From CAYFKJ01 sp964528595 (GTDB lineage Bacteria > Pseudomonadota > Alphaproteobacteria > UBA2966): a stretch of 13,897 bases of DNA. The DNA lies in contig CAZGTM010000080.1 in NCBI GenBank assembly GCA_964528595.1, positions 1-13,897 on the forward strand. The letters run 5' to 3'. Under the pieces are notes generated by a model. The model made no database searches, was not told where the DNA came from, and worked only from the letters and a program-made list of their open reading frames with translations. Positions within the stretch are counted from its first letter, which is position 1. Every line of letters starts with the position of its first letter. Made by a program: the position numbers and the translations under genes. Shown one piece after another: positions 6,813 through 13,897 of this stretch.

Positions 6813-7736
6813 CTAGTCCCCGGCGGGTAGCTCCATCCAGGTGGGGATATGGGCTGTCAACGTCGCGTCTCCGGCGGTCAGCGCCGTCTTTTCGGCACCG
6901 TCGGCATCCAAGTGTTCCAGGCGGAGGAAGGCGAGGGCGGTTTGGCCGGCGCCCGACCTGATTTCGCCGATTTCCTTTTCGCCCAAAGCGACCGGCGTTC
7001 CTGATACCGGCAGCGGTCCGTTGACGTCGACCGGCAACAGGCGTTTCCGGATGGTGCCGCGGTGGTGGGTGCGCGCCGTCAATTCCTGGCCCACGTAACA
7101 GCCCTTGGTGTAGCTGATGGCGTTGAGGTCATCGAGATTGCATTCCAGGGGAAAGGACTTTTCGACCAGCACGTCGCGGCTGCCGTCGGGTACGCCCAAT
7201 GCCAGGCGGTGCAGGTCGTAGTCCTGGGCCGATGCAGCAGCAAAACCGGCGGCTTCCAGACGATCGCCGGCGGAATCCTTCGGCATTACGCAGCGTGCGC
7301 CCAGCGCCGCCAGGCGCGGGTCGGCGAACGCCAGTCCGTCAGCGGCGAAGCTTGCCGCCGCGCCTGGGCCGGTGCCCAATTCCAGTGCTTCAAAAGTTCC
7401 GCCGCCGAAGGCCACCGCGACCTCGTGGCCGGCGGTCAAATCGGTGATTTCGACGTCTGCGCGCAATTTGTACATGGAAAGCCGGCGAACGAGGTCGGCG
7501 CTGCGGCCTCCTTCGCAATCAAGATAGAGCGCGTCGTCCCCGCCTAGACCGGTAAAAACGAAGAAGTCGAACAGGAATTTCCCCTGCGGCGTCAACAGGA
7601 CGGCGTAAACCGCCCGCTCGGCGCCGACGTCGGCGACATCGTTGGATATCATGCCCTGCAGGAAATCCCGAACATCCGCGCCGCTGATGCGCAGGAGTCC
7701 GCGGTCTTCGAGAATGGCGAATTGCTTGTTGGACAT
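6813..7736 (-). CDS. ygfZ: YgfZ/GcvT-family folate-binding protein (Fe-S enzyme maintenance)
   Basis: A 307-residue homologue of E. coli YgfZ (COG0354), a tetrahydrofolate-binding protein that helps assemble or repair certain iron-sulfur enzymes, such as the tRNA-methylthiolating enzyme MiaB. The hallmark motif KGCYVGQE is at residues 211-218, with Cys213 the conserved redox-active cysteine. The N-terminal GcvT-like fold begins with LRISGADVRDFLQGMISNDV, and TPQGKFLFDFFVF follows as in the family. Its stop lies 71 bp upstream of the tag start with no clear terminator between, so some read-through into tag is possible. The start at 7736 (MSNKQF) is chosen because homology begins there; an in-frame extension to 7841 adds 35 residues that look non-coding and would run through the divergent promoter region. 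Confidence 0.94.
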   Translation of the reverse strand: MSNKQFAILEDRGLLRISGADVRDFLQGMISNDVADVGAERAVYAVLLTPQGKFLFDFFVFTGLGGDDALYLDCEGGRSADLVRRLSMYKLRADVEITDLTAGHEVAVAFGGGTFEALELGTGPGAAASFAADGLAFADPRLAALGARCVMPKDSAGDRLEAAGFAAASAQDYDLHRLALGVPDGSRDVLVEKSFPLECNLDDLNAISYTKGCYVGQELTARTHHRGTIRKRLLPVDVNGPLPVSGTPVALGEKEIGEIRSGAGQTALAFLRLEHLDADGAEKTALTAGDATLTAHIPTWMELPAGD

Positions 7737-7802
7737 GGTTTCCACTGCCTTTTTGCGCGACGGCGTCCGAGGGGCGTCAGGGTGTTGCCTAGGCGTTAGA
7801 CT

Positions 7803-7836
7803 TATGGTCTCTTGCCGCCGATAGCAAGAAACCCTA
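7803..7836. repeat. Long imperfect inverted repeat in the divergent ygfZ/GT9 intergenic region
   Basis: Two 14-base arms (7803-7816 side and 7823-7836 side) pair across a short centre. The core is GGTcTCTTGC (7806-7815) against GCAAGAaACC (7824-7833) with one C/A mismatch and an 8-base loop; two further pairs (7803/7836, 7804/7835) follow after a second mismatch. It sits between divergent genes, 67 bp from the ygfZ start and 36 bp from the GT9 start, so it may be an operator for one or both, or a 5' leader hairpin. It cannot terminate either flanking gene. Confidence 0.5.
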
Positions 7837-7871
7837 CTCAATTATCCGCGCTGAGGGAAATTCGCCGGCGT

Positions 7872-8840
7872 ATGAAAATTCTTTTCGTGACTTCAAACCG
7901 CATCGGCGATGCCGTGCTGTCGACGGGATTGTTGGACTATCTCGTTCACGAATACCGCGAGGCCAGCTTCACCGTCGCCTGCGGCCCCGTCGTCACGCCG
8001 TTATTCGAAGCCGTCGGCATGGTCGATACCGTCATTCCCATGCCCAAGCGCAAGTGGTCGCAGCATTGGCTCGATTTGTGGCGCCAGGTCGTCAGCACGC
8101 AGTGGGACATCGTCGTCGACCTGCGCGCCTCGGCCTTGTCGTGGATGCTGCGCGCCGACAAGCGCTACGTCCTCGATACCGGAAAATCAGACGAACCGGT
8201 GCATCGCGTGATCCAGTTGGCCGAGCTCCTGGAGCTTGATCCGCCCCCGTCGCCCCGTGTCTGGCTGACCAACAACGACCGCGACCAGGCCAAGGCGCTG
8301 TTGTCGGCCAGCGACAAGATCCTGGGTGTGGGTCCGACCGCCAATTGGGGCGGCAAGCAGTGGCCGGGCGAGCGTTTTGCAGAAACCGTCGAACGGCTGA
8401 CGGCCCCGGACGGCATCCTGCCGGGCGTCGACATCGCCGTGCTCGGCGGACCGGGGCCGGAGGAAGCCGCCATGGCGGCGCCCATACTGGAAGCGCTCCC
8501 CACCGAACGCACCATCAATCTGGTCGGCGTCTCGGGCCTGACGGTATCCGCCGCCTGTCTTTCCCAGATGGAATACTTCATCGGCAACGATTCAGGCCTG
8601 ATGCACCTGGCCGCCGCCGTCGGCGTACCGACCTTGGGCTTGTTCGGGCCCAGCCGCGAAGAGCACTACGCGCCGTGGGGCCGCATGTGCCGCAGCGTGC
8701 GGACCGAACAAAGCTTCGAGGAACTGACAGGTGCCGAGGACTACGACTACCGCAAGCACGACAGCCACATGTCGGGCCTCTCCGTCGACCGTGTCGTGGC
8801 GGCGGCGGAGGATCACTTTGCCAATTTGTATGCCTTCTAG
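7872..8840 (+). CDS. Glycosyltransferase family 9 (heptosyltransferase-like)
   Basis: A 322-residue GT-B enzyme of the ADP-heptose:LPS heptosyltransferase family. The N-terminal motif MKILFVTSNRIGDAVLSTGLL is the family's acceptor-domain start. The donor domain shows GVGPTANWGGKQWPGERFAE (from about residue 152) and the signature FIGNDSGLMHLAAAVGVPTLGLFGPS, with FIGNDSG at 236-242. Such enzymes add heptose or a related sugar to the inner core of lipopolysaccharide at the cytoplasmic face of the inner membrane. ATG at 7872 is chosen because homology begins exactly there and GAGGGA lies 13 bases upstream; the TTG at 7812 would start inside the inverted repeat. It is first in a five-gene operon and abuts the GT2 gene with no gap. 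The exact sugar and acceptor cannot be told. Confidence 0.9.
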   Translation: MKILFVTSNRIGDAVLSTGLLDYLVHEYREASFTVACGPVVTPLFEAVGMVDTVIPMPKRKWSQHWLDLWRQVVSTQWDIVVDLRASALSWMLRADKRYVLDTGKSDEPVHRVIQLAELLELDPPPSPRVWLTNNDRDQAKALLSASDKILGVGPTANWGGKQWPGERFAETVERLTAPDGILPGVDIAVLGGPGPEEAAMAAPILEALPTERTINLVGVSGLTVSAACLSQMEYFIGNDSGLMHLAAAVGVPTLGLFGPSREEHYAPWGRMCRSVRTEQSFEELTGAEDYDYRKHDSHMSGLSVDRVVAAAEDHFANLYAF

Positions 8841-9632
8841 ATGAGCAGCCAGACCGGCACGCCCGCAGCAGAGCCGACCCGGCTCTCGGCCCTGGTTGTT
8901 GCCCACAACGAAGAGGGCCAGTTAAGGGATTGCCTAGCGCGCCTGTCGTTCGCCGACGAAATCATCGTCGTGCTCGACCGCTGCACGGACGGTTCCGCAG
9001 ACATTGCACGGGATAATTCCGCAACCATTCTCGAAGGTGCCTGGCCCATTGAAGGCGACCGCCGCAATGCCGGCATCGAAGCCTGCAGCGGCGACTGGAC
9101 GCTGGAGGTCGACGCCGACGAGCGCGTGACGCCCGAACTGGCGGAAGAAATCCGCAACGTCATCGCCAATGCGGCCCCCGGTCACTTCCTGATCCCCTTC
9201 GACAACTACATCGGCGACCGGCTGGTGCGCCACGGCTGGGGCGCCTACTGGGGCGTCAGCGCGGCGCCGCGGCTCTTTTCCAAGGGCGCCAAGCGCTGGG
9301 GCGGCCAGCGCGTTCACCCATCCCTTGAACTGAAGGGGGAAAAACGGACTTTGAAAAGCCGCATGGTCCACTATGTCGACCGCGACATCTCGGACATGCT
9401 GAAACGGTTGGACAGCTACACCACCGCCAACGCGCGGGATTTGCGCGAAAGCGGCGACATCGGCACGTTCGGCCGCAACGTGCGGCGGATCTTTTCCCGC
9501 TTCTGGAAGTGCTACGTCGGACGCAAGGGCTACCGCGAAGGCCATTACGGATTTCTCATCGCGCTGATGGCCGGGCTCTATCCCATTCTGTCCTACCTCA
9601 AGGCCCGCTACGAAGAGGATGAGGCCGCCTGA
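8841..9632 (+). CDS. Glycosyltransferase family 2, WaaE/KdtX-like
   Basis: A 263-residue GT-A enzyme. It starts with LSALVVAHNEEGQLRDCLARL (residues ~15-35), then FADEIIVVLDRCTDGS, and has a DAD metal/nucleotide-sugar motif at residues 91-93 (LEVDADERV). The pattern of AYWGVSAAPRLF, RVHPSLEL and a C-terminal hydrophobic stretch (FLIALMAGLYPILSYL) matches the WaaE/KdtX group, members of which add glucose to core heptose in LPS. The C-terminal segment probably anchors it to the membrane. The ATG follows the GT9 stop codon directly and has no clear ribosome site, which suggests translational coupling. A role in the same LPS core is inferred from family and neighbours. Confidence 0.9.
   Translation: MSSQTGTPAAEPTRLSALVVAHNEEGQLRDCLARLSFADEIIVVLDRCTDGSADIARDNSATILEGAWPIEGDRRNAGIEACSGDWTLEVDADERVTPELAEEIRNVIANAAPGHFLIPFDNYIGDRLVRHGWGAYWGVSAAPRLFSKGAKRWGGQRVHPSLELKGEKRTLKSRMVHYVDRDISDMLKRLDSYTTANARDLRESGDIGTFGRNVRRIFSRFWKCYVGRKGYREGHYGFLIALMAGLYPILSYLKARYEEDEAA
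9621..9624 (+). promoter_or_regulatory. Ribosome binding site of the GT4 gene
   Basis: GAGG lies within the end of the GT2 gene, seven bases before the ATG at 9632. It fixes that ATG as the start despite the one-base overlap with the GT2 stop codon. Confidence 0.55.
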
Positions 9633-10675
9633 TGCGGCTGTTGCAGGCCATGGCGGGCGGCAGGCACGGCGGCGCCGAGGCCTTTTTCGTCCGTCTCGCC
9701 GGCGCTTTGCAGCAACGTGACGATATCGAACAGAAGGTTTTGATCAAACGCGGTGCGGTGTGGGACAGCTTCCTGCGCGACAGCGGGATCGAACCTGTCG
9801 GGTTGGCCTTCGGCGGCCTGTTCGACCTCACCACGCGCAGCCGTTTCAGGAAGGAAATCAAGGCGTTTCAGCCCGATATCGTGTTGACCTGGATGAACCG
9901 GGCGACGCGCTTTTGCCCGGCCAAGTCGCCCGCGCTTCGCTTCGTCCACGCGGCCCGGCTCGGGGGATACTACAACCTCAAGAATTACCGCAATTGCGAT
10001 CACCTGATCGGCAACACCCAAGACATCGTGGACTACCTCGTGAGGGAGGGCTGGCCCGCCGAGCGCGCCCACTACCTGCCCAATTTCGTCGACGACGCCA
10101 AAGCGCCGGCCGAAGCCCGCGCGGCCCACGACACGCCCGAAGACGCACCGCTTCTGCTGGCTCTGGGCCGGCTGCATGCCAACAAGGCCTTCGATGTGCT
10201 GATCGCGGCCCTGGCGGATGTTCCCGCCGCCGTCCTCTGGATTGCCGGATCGGGACCGGAGGAGGCGGCGCTCAAAACCCTGGCCCGGCGCGAGGGCGTC
10301 GACGGGCGCGTCCGTTTCCTGGGCTGGCGCGACGACCCGGCGGCGCTGTTCGCCGCGGCCGATCTACTGGTCTGTCCCTCGCGGCACGAACCCCTGGGCA
10401 ATGTGGTGATCGAGGCCTGGGCCCAAGGCGTGCCGGTGGTCGCTTGCGCCGCCGCCGGTCCCGCCGCCTTGATCGAGGACGGCGTCAGCGGCCTGTTGAC
10501 GTCGGTCGATGATGCCGGGGCGCTGGCCGGAGCCCTCAACCGGGCGCTGGAAAGTCCGGAATTGTGCGCGGTGATCGGCGTCGGCGGCCGGGCAGCCTAC
10601 GAGGCCGACTTCACCGACAGCGCCGTGGTGGCGCAATACATGGATTTCTTCCGGCAGATCGCGGAGCAAGACTGA
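9632..10675 (+). CDS. Glycosyltransferase family 4
   Basis: A 347-residue GT-B retaining glycosyltransferase. The N-terminal domain begins MRLLQAMAGGRHGGAEAFF, where the GGAE loop binds the donor phosphates or acceptor. A middle segment with GGYYNLKNYRNCDHLIGNT and HYLPNFVDD is shared with alphaproteobacterial LPS or capsule enzymes as I recall them. The C-terminal donor domain shows ALGRLHANKAFDVL, WIAGSGPEE, VRFLGWRDD and the E-x7-E motif with Glu253 and Glu261 (RHEPLGNVVIEAW). It likely adds a sugar to the glycan started by the two upstream transferases. Its ATG overlaps the GT2 stop by one base (TGATG), and its own TGA overlaps the asnB ATG in the same way, so translation of all three is probably coupled. 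The donor sugar is unknown. Confidence 0.92.
   Translation: MRLLQAMAGGRHGGAEAFFVRLAGALQQRDDIEQKVLIKRGAVWDSFLRDSGIEPVGLAFGGLFDLTTRSRFRKEIKAFQPDIVLTWMNRATRFCPAKSPALRFVHAARLGGYYNLKNYRNCDHLIGNTQDIVDYLVREGWPAERAHYLPNFVDDAKAPAEARAAHDTPEDAPLLLALGRLHANKAFDVLIAALADVPAAVLWIAGSGPEEAALKTLARREGVDGRVRFLGWRDDPAALFAAADLLVCPSRHEPLGNVVIEAWAQGVPVVACAAAGPAALIEDGVSGLLTSVDDAGALAGALNRALESPELCAVIGVGGRAAYEADFTDSAVVAQYMDFFRQIAEQD
10663..10666 (+). promoter_or_regulatory. Ribosome binding site of asnB
   Basis: GGAG eight bases before the ATG at 10675. It supports starting asnB at MCGIAG rather than at an in-frame upstream codon, which would also bury the nucleophilic cysteine. Confidence 0.6.
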
Positions 10676-12453
10676 TGTGCGGTATCGCCGGCATCATGAC
10701 GCGCTTCGGCACGCCCCCCGACAGCGCTGCTCTGGCGGCAATGACCAAGGCACTTTCCCACCGCGGGCCCGACGGGGACGGACACTACACCGCCGACGGC
10801 GTCGGCCTGGTGCACACGCGCCTCGCCATCATCGACCTCAATACCGGGGATCAGCCCTTTAGCGAACCCGGCGGCGCCGTGCTGGTGGCTAACGGCGAAT
10901 TCTACAATTACCGGGAACTGCGCGCCGAACTGACGGACGTGAATTTCAAGACCGCGTCTGACTGCGAACCGCCGCTGCATCTCTATCGCCGCCATGGGGC
11001 GGGGTTCACCGATTATCTGCGCGGCATGTATGCCGTCGCCATTCACGACTCGCCGGCCGGGCGGTTGGTGCTGGCGCGCGATCCCTTCGGCATCAAACCG
11101 CTTTACTACGCAGAGACGGACGCCGGTTTCGTCTTCGCCTCGGAAATCCAGGCGCTGGTTACCGCCGGGCTTGTCGCACCCGTCGTCGACGAGCGGGCCC
11201 GAGATGAACTCATGCAGTTGCAGTTCACGACGGGTGACGGAACCGTTGTCGATGGCGTGAGGCGGGTGCTGCCAGGTGAAACGCTAATTGTCGAAAAGGG
11301 CCGTATCGCGGAGCGCCGCCGCCAAGCGGCTCTGCCGGCAGGCGCGCCGGCGGATATCGGCGCGGAAGAGGCCATGGCCAAGCTCGACGCTGCCCTGATG
11401 GAATCGGTCGATCTGCATCAGCGCGCCGACGTGCCCTACGGCATGTTCCTGTCGGGCGGCATCGATTCGTCGGCCCTGCTGGCCCTGATGGCGCGGCTCA
11501 ACGAGGCGCCCGTCATGTGCTTCAGTGCAGGCTTTCCCGAAACCAAGGCAACGGACGAGCGTGAACACGCCCGCGCGGTGGCCGAAGCCCTGGGCGCCAA
11601 GGCTGTCGACGTTCCCGTGACCAAGGCCGATTTCTGGACGGAACTGCCGGCCATCGCCGCCGCCATGGACGACCCCGCCGCCGACTACGCCATCGTGCCG
11701 ACCTACATCCTGGGGCGGGCGGCGGGCAAGGAGTTGAAAGTCGTGCTGACGGGGGAGGGCGGGGATGAGCTGTTCGCGGGCTATGGCCGCTACCGCAAGG
11801 CCCGCCGTCCGCGCTGGCTCGGCGGCCGGCGTATGCGAGCGCGCGGCACCTTCTTCGGCATGGGCGTGCTACGCGACCATTCCAGCGCCTGGCGTGACGG
11901 CATCGCGGCGGCGGAGCAAGAGGCCGCGATGGCGGGACGCAACGCCCTCCAGATCGCCCAGGCCACCGACTGCGCCGACTGGCTGCCCAACGATCTGCTG
12001 ACCAAGGCCGACCGCTGCCTCATGGCGCATGGCGTCGAGGGCCGCGTGCCGTTCCTCGATACTGCCGTTGCGGACCTCGCCTTCCGGCTGCCCGACAACC
12101 TCAAGATCCAGGGCCGCATCGGCAAGGTGCTGCTGCGGCGCTGGCTGGACGAGGCGCTGCCCATGACCCAGGCGTTTTCCAAGAAGCGCGGCTTCACCGT
12201 GCCGGTGGGCGAATGGATCGCCTCGCAGGGCGCCAAACTGGGGCCGCTGGTGGCGGCGCAGCCGGGCATTCAGGAAACTTGCCGGCCCGACCGGGTTTCG
12301 GCTTTGTTCGAGACACTGCAAAAAGCGCCCAACGCCAAGCGACCCGCCTTCGCGGCATGGACAATCTTGTTCTATGCGCTGTGGCATCGGCGGCATATTC
12401 TGGGGTCGGCGCCGGCCGGCGACGTCTTTGAAACGCTCTCGCAAAGGCCCTGA
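10675..12453 (+). CDS. asnB: Asparagine synthase (glutamine-hydrolysing) / amidotransferase
   Basis: A 592-residue two-domain enzyme. The N-terminal glutaminase domain (class II) starts MCGIAG, with Cys2 the nucleophile after Met removal, followed by SHRGPDGDG, HTRLAIIDL, NGEFYNYRELRAEL and the SDCE motif, all glutamine-pocket residues. The synthetase domain has the ATP PP-loop SGGIDSS at 260-266, LTGEGGDELFAGYGRY and the C-terminal KADRCLMAHGVEGRVPFLD. It makes asparagine from aspartate, glutamine and ATP, or in the AsnB-like branch amidates other carboxylates. It must start at 10675 because the Cys has to be residue 2; the frame is open further upstream but only over the GT4 gene. Its place behind three glycosyltransferases leaves open that it amidates a sugar acid. 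It lies 8 bp before pyrC. Confidence 0.93.
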   Translation: MCGIAGIMTRFGTPPDSAALAAMTKALSHRGPDGDGHYTADGVGLVHTRLAIIDLNTGDQPFSEPGGAVLVANGEFYNYRELRAELTDVNFKTASDCEPPLHLYRRHGAGFTDYLRGMYAVAIHDSPAGRLVLARDPFGIKPLYYAETDAGFVFASEIQALVTAGLVAPVVDERARDELMQLQFTTGDGTVVDGVRRVLPGETLIVEKGRIAERRRQAALPAGAPADIGAEEAMAKLDAALMESVDLHQRADVPYGMFLSGGIDSSALLALMARLNEAPVMCFSAGFPETKATDEREHARAVAEALGAKAVDVPVTKADFWTELPAIAAAMDDPAADYAIVPTYILGRAAGKELKVVLTGEGGDELFAGYGRYRKARRPRWLGGRRMRARGTFFGMGVLRDHSSAWRDGIAAAEQEAAMAGRNALQIAQATDCADWLPNDLLTKADRCLMAHGVEGRVPFLDTAVADLAFRLPDNLKIQGRIGKVLLRRWLDEALPMTQAFSKKRGFTVPVGEWIASQGAKLGPLVAAQPGIQETCRPDRVSALFETLQKAPNAKRPAFAAWTILFYALWHRRHILGSAPAGDVFETLSQRP

Positions 12454-12461
12454 GACATAAC

Positions 12462-13796
12462 ATGACTGATACTTACGATCTCATCATTCGCGGCGGCACC
12501 GTGATGACGCCCTCGGGCCGGACGGAAACGGATGTCGGCGTGCGCGCGGGCCGCATCGTCGTGCTGGGCGATCTCGGTTCTGCGGCCGCGGCGGAAGTGT
12601 TCGAAGCCGGCGGCCTGCACGTCCTGCCGGGCATCATCGACACCCAGGTCCACTTCCGCGAACCGGGCGGTGAGCACAAGGAAGACCTCGAAAGCGGCAC
12701 CCGCGCCGCCGTCATGGGCGGCGTCACCGGCGTTTTCGAGATGCCTAACACCAACCCCCTGACCACCACCGCCCAGGCTCTCGCCGACAAGATCGACCGG
12801 GCGGCGGGCCGGGCCTGGTGCAACCATGCCTTCTACATGGGCGGCACGGCAGAGAACGCCGCGCAAATGGCGGAACTGGAGCGCACACCGGGCTGCTGCG
12901 GCGTCAAGGTGTTCATGGGCTCGTCCACCGGCAACCTGCTGGTCGAGAACGACGACGATTTGCGCGAAGTATTGCGCCACGGCACCCGCCGTATCGCCGT
13001 CCACGCCGAGGACGAGCCGCGCCTGATCGAGCGTAAGAAGATAGCCGAGGAACGCGGCGACGTGCACGCCCACCCCGACTGGCGCGACGGTGAAACGGCG
13101 ATCCGCGCCACCAAGAGATTGCTCAGGCTGGTGGGTGAGACGGGGCGCAAGGTGCACCTGCTGCACGTCACGACGGCGGAGGAGATGGAACTCGTCGCCG
13201 ATCACAAGGACCTCGTCTCGGTGGAGGCGACGCCGCAGCACCTGACGCTGGCAGCACCCGACTGTTACGACCGCCTCGGTCCCTTCGCCCAGATGAACCC
13301 GCCGATCCGCGAGGCGCGCCACCGCGACGCCATCTGGCGGGCGCTCGACCAGGGCATCGTCGACGTCATGGGCTCCGACCACGCACCCCATTCGGCGGAG
13401 GAAAAACAGCAGCCCTACCCGAACACACCGTCGGGCATGCCCGGCGTGCAGACCATCCTGCCCATTATGCTCAACCACGTGGCGGCGGGGCGCTTGACGC
13501 TCGAACGCCTCGTGGACCTGATGTGCTCAGGCCCCCAGCGCCTCTTTGGCATCATCGGCAAGGGCCGTATCGCGGTGGGGTACGACGCCGATTTCACCCT
13601 GGTTGATTTAGGCCAGAGCCACGACATCACCGACGACTGGATCGAAAGCAAATGCGGCTGGACACCCTTCAACGGCGAAACGGTAACGGGCTGGCCCTGC
13701 GCCACCCTCATCGCCGGCCGCGCCGTCATGCGCGAGGACGAACTTTTGGGCGAGGCCTCAGGCCAGCCGATGCGGTTTTTCGAGTGCAGTTACTAG
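12462..13796 (+). CDS. pyrC: Dihydroorotase, QVH subtype
   Basis: A 444-residue amidohydrolase that closes carbamoyl-aspartate to dihydroorotate in pyrimidine synthesis. It begins with a small beta domain (YDLIIRGGTVMTPSG) and has LPGIIDTQVHFREPGGEHKEDLESG in place of the usual D-x-H-x-H-F-R-E-P-G, so Gln62 stands where the first metal-binding His would be while His64 remains. Other predicted ligands are intact: Lys149 (GVKVFMGSSTG), His181 (VHAEDE), His235 (LLHVTTAEE) and Asp306 (GSDHAPH). The substrate Arg in HFREPG and the MPNTNPLTTT motif are present. The same Gln occurs in an alphaproteobacterial dihydroorotase subfamily I recall, so it is probably active rather than decayed. The ATG is 8 bp after the asnB stop. 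It is not beside pyrB here. Allantoinase or hydantoinase is a less likely reading. Confidence 0.88.
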   Translation: MTDTYDLIIRGGTVMTPSGRTETDVGVRAGRIVVLGDLGSAAAAEVFEAGGLHVLPGIIDTQVHFREPGGEHKEDLESGTRAAVMGGVTGVFEMPNTNPLTTTAQALADKIDRAAGRAWCNHAFYMGGTAENAAQMAELERTPGCCGVKVFMGSSTGNLLVENDDDLREVLRHGTRRIAVHAEDEPRLIERKKIAEERGDVHAHPDWRDGETAIRATKRLLRLVGETGRKVHLLHVTTAEEMELVADHKDLVSVEATPQHLTLAAPDCYDRLGPFAQMNPPIREARHRDAIWRALDQGIVDVMGSDHAPHSAEEKQQPYPNTPSGMPGVQTILPIMLNHVAAGRLTLERLVDLMCSGPQRLFGIIGKGRIAVGYDADFTLVDLGQSHDITDDWIESKCGWTPFNGETVTGWPCATLIAGRAVMREDELLGEASGQPMRFFECSY

Positions 13797-13897
13797 CAGA
13801 TAGCCGAAGGTTGACTGATATTGAATTGGTGCATCAGCGGAGCGATACATTAGACCCGATCGATACAAACGAGGGATACAATAAAGCTAATTTGAAG
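13797..13897. other. AT-richer intergenic tail with three GATACA copies
   Basis: The last 101 bases carry no supported gene. GATACA occurs at 13844-13849, 13862-13867 and 13875-13880. TACAAT at 13877-13882 matches the -10 consensus at five of six bases, but no convincing -35 lies at the right distance. TTGAAT (13821-13826) with GATACA 17 bp on is another weak promoter candidate. No hairpin plus T-run is seen after pyrC. It may be the promoter region of a gene beyond the window. Confidence 0.3.

Noticed and set aside
7737..7841. 35-residue N-terminal extension of YgfZ
   Set aside because: Homology begins at MSNKQF, and the extension would read through the divergent intergenic region and its inverted repeat.
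10564..10674. Upstream in-frame start for AsnB
   Set aside because: It would place the catalytic Cys internally, and the class II glutaminase needs Cys as residue 2; a GGAG site supports the ATG at 10675.
12640..12650. Reading the pyrC Gln62 change as a sign of a pseudogene
   Set aside because: The frame is full length, all other ligands are intact, and the same Gln is remembered from a subfamily of related enzymes.
12372..13478. Long open frame (368 codons) on the minus strand across pyrC
   Set aside because: It is antisense to a well-conserved dihydroorotase, has no recognisable domain, and long antisense frames are expected in GC-rich genes.

Overview
The window looks like a chromosomal segment of a GC-rich alphaproteobacterium, perhaps a Rhodospirillales-like lineage. 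Three things point there: a DUF1491 protein (a family I know mainly from Alphaproteobacteria), a perfect alphaproteobacterial-type LexA operator (GTTC-N7-GTTC), and a dihydroorotase of the QVH subtype I associate with that class. This is inference from protein and site signatures; no 16S or other marker is present.

Layout from left to right. (1) 1-1158, +: the 3' part of a bacterial caspase-like (peptidase C14) protein. Its start lies off the window, and its N-terminal region carries what looks like a ~61-residue repeated module. (2) 1159-1349: an intergenic stretch with two inverted repeats. (3) 1350-4865, +: a very large membrane sensor histidine kinase (6 TM, 4 PAS, GAF, coiled coil, HisKA, HATPase) with no response regulator beside it. 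(4) 4933-5832, +: an EamA/DMT-family transporter, convergent with the next block and only 4 bp from it. (5) 5837-7736, -: read right to left, ygfZ (folate-binding Fe-S protein repair factor), then tag (3-methyladenine DNA glycosylase I), then a DUF1491 gene that overlaps tag by ATGA. The tag promoter holds the LexA box with a -10 element inside it, so tag and the DUF1491 gene appear to be an SOS-controlled pair. (6) 7737-7871: a divergent intergenic region with a long imperfect inverted repeat. (7) 7872-13796, +: a tightly packed operon of GT9 (heptosyltransferase-like), GT2 (WaaE/KdtX-like), GT4, AsnB-type amidotransferase and dihydroorotase, with junctions of 0, -1, -1 and +8 bp. (8) 13797-13897: an AT-richer tail leading out of the window with three GATACA copies.

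How the genes may work together: the three glycosyltransferases most likely build a lipopolysaccharide core or another surface glycan. The embedded AsnB homologue may make asparagine or may amidate a sugar acid of that glycan. Dihydroorotase supplies pyrimidines, and hence UDP- and CMP-sugars, though its co-transcription may be incidental. The tag/DUF1491 pair is a DNA-alkylation repair unit predicted to be induced by DNA damage. The caspase-like protein and the kinase are signalling or stress proteins with no partner visible here. I found no mobile elements, CRISPR arrays, tRNA or rRNA genes. The strongest lead to something undescribed is SOS control of a DUF1491 protein coupled to Tag; the second is the repeat module on the caspase-like protein.
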